Shown: piece after piece, positions 62,907 through 64,000 of the stretch
Position numbering within the stretch: position 1 is the first letter of the stretch
Layout: each line of letters begins with the position of its first letter
Source: Bin90 sp965214635
Lineage (GTDB): Bacteria; Chloroflexota; Dehalococcoidia; Lucifugimonadales; JADFKI01
Direction: 5' to 3'
DNA length: 64,000 bases
Assembly (NCBI GenBank): GCA_965214635.1
Contig: OZ243964.1
Coordinates: forward strand, 1,550,001 to 1,614,000
Notes under the pieces: model-generated
Seen by the model: only the letters and a program-made list of their open reading frames with translations
Told to the model about the DNA's origin: nothing
The model's database searches: none
Position numbers and translations under genes: made by a program

Positions 62907-63338
62907 CTAGTTTTCCTGAAAGAAAGCCTGTGCCCGATAATATCCCCTAAGTGAGATGTTGCATTCTTTTAGGAAATCCATCATTTCTTCATTGGGATTG
63001 CCTATTCGTATATCGTTCGGAATATAGACCCTTTTGTCTTCCCACACATCGTCCCATGAGTGTTTGTGCGGCTCTTTGAAGACCCTAGATGTTACCGGAT
63101 CTATGTGCCTGTCGTGAACGGTGTACTTACGGATGGGTAAGTTTCTGTACAGAAGAGCGAAACTGCGGTTTGTTTTACCCACATATCCGCGAAAGCTCAG
63201 CATCTCGTCAGAATCTAGCGACAGCACATTGGCTTGAATCCTGTAACCGTTGCGTTCAAAACGCCATGACAGATTCATTGCGATTACCTTATTTTCCTCT
63301 AATATCCTGTTAGCCTCAGCGGTCGTTACCATACTCAT
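62907..63338 (-). CDS. Unknown small protein paired with DUF1828-like gene
   Basis: The 143-residue protein has no signal or membrane segment. MSMVTTAEANRILEENKVI starts it, and basic and aromatic residues (KHSWDDVWEDKRVYIPNDI) follow. The end NISLRGYYRAQAF is of mixed character. I do not recognise a family by eye. It is 11 nt ahead of the DUF1828-like gene, so they probably act together, possibly as a toxin-antitoxin or defence pair. This is only a suggestion from position. Confidence 0.6.
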   Translation of the reverse strand: MSMVTTAEANRILEENKVIAMNLSWRFERNGYRIQANVLSLDSDEMLSFRGYVGKTNRSFALLYRNLPIRKYTVHDRHIDPVTSRVFKEPHKHSWDDVWEDKRVYIPNDIRIGNPNEEMMDFLKECNISLRGYYRAQAFFQEN

Positions 63339-63716
63339 CCCAAATCATCTGAATGGAAATACACTTTACAACACCTATAAATGGATTGACAAACCCAATA
63401 TCAAGAATGTCAATACGGCAGCCTGCCCCCTCCCGCTCCCCCCTCCCTTGCCATGTCGCACTTAAAAGGCGATACTAGCGGTGCGTCTTCGGACGCAGGC
63501 GGATGCGATGTTATTGTGGATACGCCAGCGGTGGTGCGCGGCTCGCAGAAGACGCACCGCCGTATAGGCAGCGTTTTCCGTTCAGATGAAATACAGGTGA
63601 AACAGGGCAGGGTCTCTGTTATCGTCGCTAAATCGCCTTCCTCTTTCGGGGGGATGTGAGCAGCCCCTAGCCCGAAACGCTGTCCGCTGGCAAATACGGC
63701 TTTCAGGAGGCACTAT
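63339..63716. other. Gene-free region with pyrimidine run and inverted repeat
   Basis: A pyrimidine-rich run (63426-63450) is followed by a perfect 13-bp inverted repeat (63478-63490 with 63548-63560) with a 57-nt spacer. A 68-codon frame across it has no recognisable content. AGGAGG at 63705-63710 serves the thiolase-like gene. Confidence 0.5.
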
Positions 63717-64000
63717 ATGCAAGGCAACCTAAAAGAGAAGTACGCCATCGTGGGTGTGGGCGAGACCGAGTACAGCCGCGCATCCGGGCGCAGCACTCGT
63801 GCGCTCGGCGTGGAGGCTATCCGCAATGCCATCTACGACGCCGGGCTTACGCCGCAGGATGTGGATGGGATGCTCAGCTATCACGGCGGCGATTCCACCC
63901 CGTCCACCCATATGATGTACGACCTAGGCATGCGGCTGAACTTCTATATGGACTGCTCCGGCGGTGGCAGCAGCACAGAGGCGCTCGTCGGCATCGCCAT
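63717..64000 (+). CDS. Thiolase-like acetyl-CoA acetyltransferase, partial
   Basis: Only about the first 94 residues lie in the window; the gene runs off the right edge. The start MQGNLKEKYAIVGVGETEYS and the block EAIRNAIYDAGLTPQDVDGML match the N-terminus of SCP-X-type or lipid-transfer thiolases. The catalytic Cys near position 90 of typical thiolases appears as DCSGGGSSTEAL. AGGAGG is 6 nt ahead of the ATG. Likely a lipid or acyl-CoA enzyme; exact substrate unknown. Confidence 0.8.
   Translation, partial: MQGNLKEKYAIVGVGETEYSRASGRSTRALGVEAIRNAIYDAGLTPQDVDGMLSYHGGDSTPSTHMMYDLGMRLNFYMDCSGGGSSTEALVGIA

Noticed and set aside
63453..63659. 68-codon frame before the thiolase-like gene
   Set aside because: It spans an inverted repeat, has no good ribosome site and no recognisable content.
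1..64000. CRISPR arrays, tRNA or rRNA genes, insertion sequences
   Set aside because: None was found by eye; no regular repeats, cloverleaf-like segments or transposase motifs were seen.

Overview
The window looks like one contig of a moderately high-GC bacterium, probably a Chloroflexota member of the SAR202 / Dehalococcoidia type. This is inferred from gene content remembered for that group: several luciferase-like flavin monooxygenases, a CaiB/BaiF CoA transferase, class III aminotransferases, CRTAC1 and DUF1800/DUF1501 proteins, oligopeptide-type ABC systems with lipoprotein binding proteins, and a sulfite-oxidase-type molybdoenzyme. No rRNA, tRNA, CRISPR array, transposase or phage gene was seen.

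Layout. 1-8500: orphan CoA-transferase beta subunit, TolB-like lipoprotein, a rimI-DUF3179 pair in which DUF3179 has an in-frame TGA at a conserved Cys, a GNAT enzyme, a rhodanese and sulfite-oxidase pair, DUF362. 8558-14138: housekeeping cluster dgt - two small unknown genes - dnaG - rpoD. 14195-20900: lipoprotein, two-component pair, DUF502, methyltransferase, enoyl-CoA hydratase, luciferase-like enzyme. 20979-31675: CRTAC1 protein and two peptide-type ABC importers (binding protein plus two permeases each, no ATPases). 32141-40604: a surface-glycan island with three paralogous glycosyltransferases, one further glycosyltransferase, a sulfotransferase and a flippase. Two of the paralogs end in 15-nt poly-G tracts and one carries a 13-nt poly-C tract, and a ~55-bp direct repeat lies at each end of the island. 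40841-45742: DUF1800, DUF1501, NHL propeller, orphan permease. 46005-47966: bifunctional nuclease, pyrF, DUF951. 48069-51002: unknown gene and a type II restriction-modification pair. 51150-64000: catabolic genes (two aminotransferases, L-2-hydroxyglutarate oxidase type enzyme, CoA transferase, two luciferase-like enzymes), an AT-rich lipoprotein between imperfect repeats, a DUF1828-type gene pair and the start of a thiolase-like gene.

Two points deserve most attention. First, DUF3179 reads as one 370-codon frame if TGA at 3008-3006 (minus strand) is selenocysteine; it turns the CPLC motif into UPLC and is followed at a suitable distance by a short hairpin. Second, the homopolymer tracts in the glycosyltransferases are placed as in phase-variable genes, and loss of one G in the first tract would fuse two neighbouring glycosyltransferases into a single reading frame. 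Sequencing or assembly error is the main competing explanation for both.
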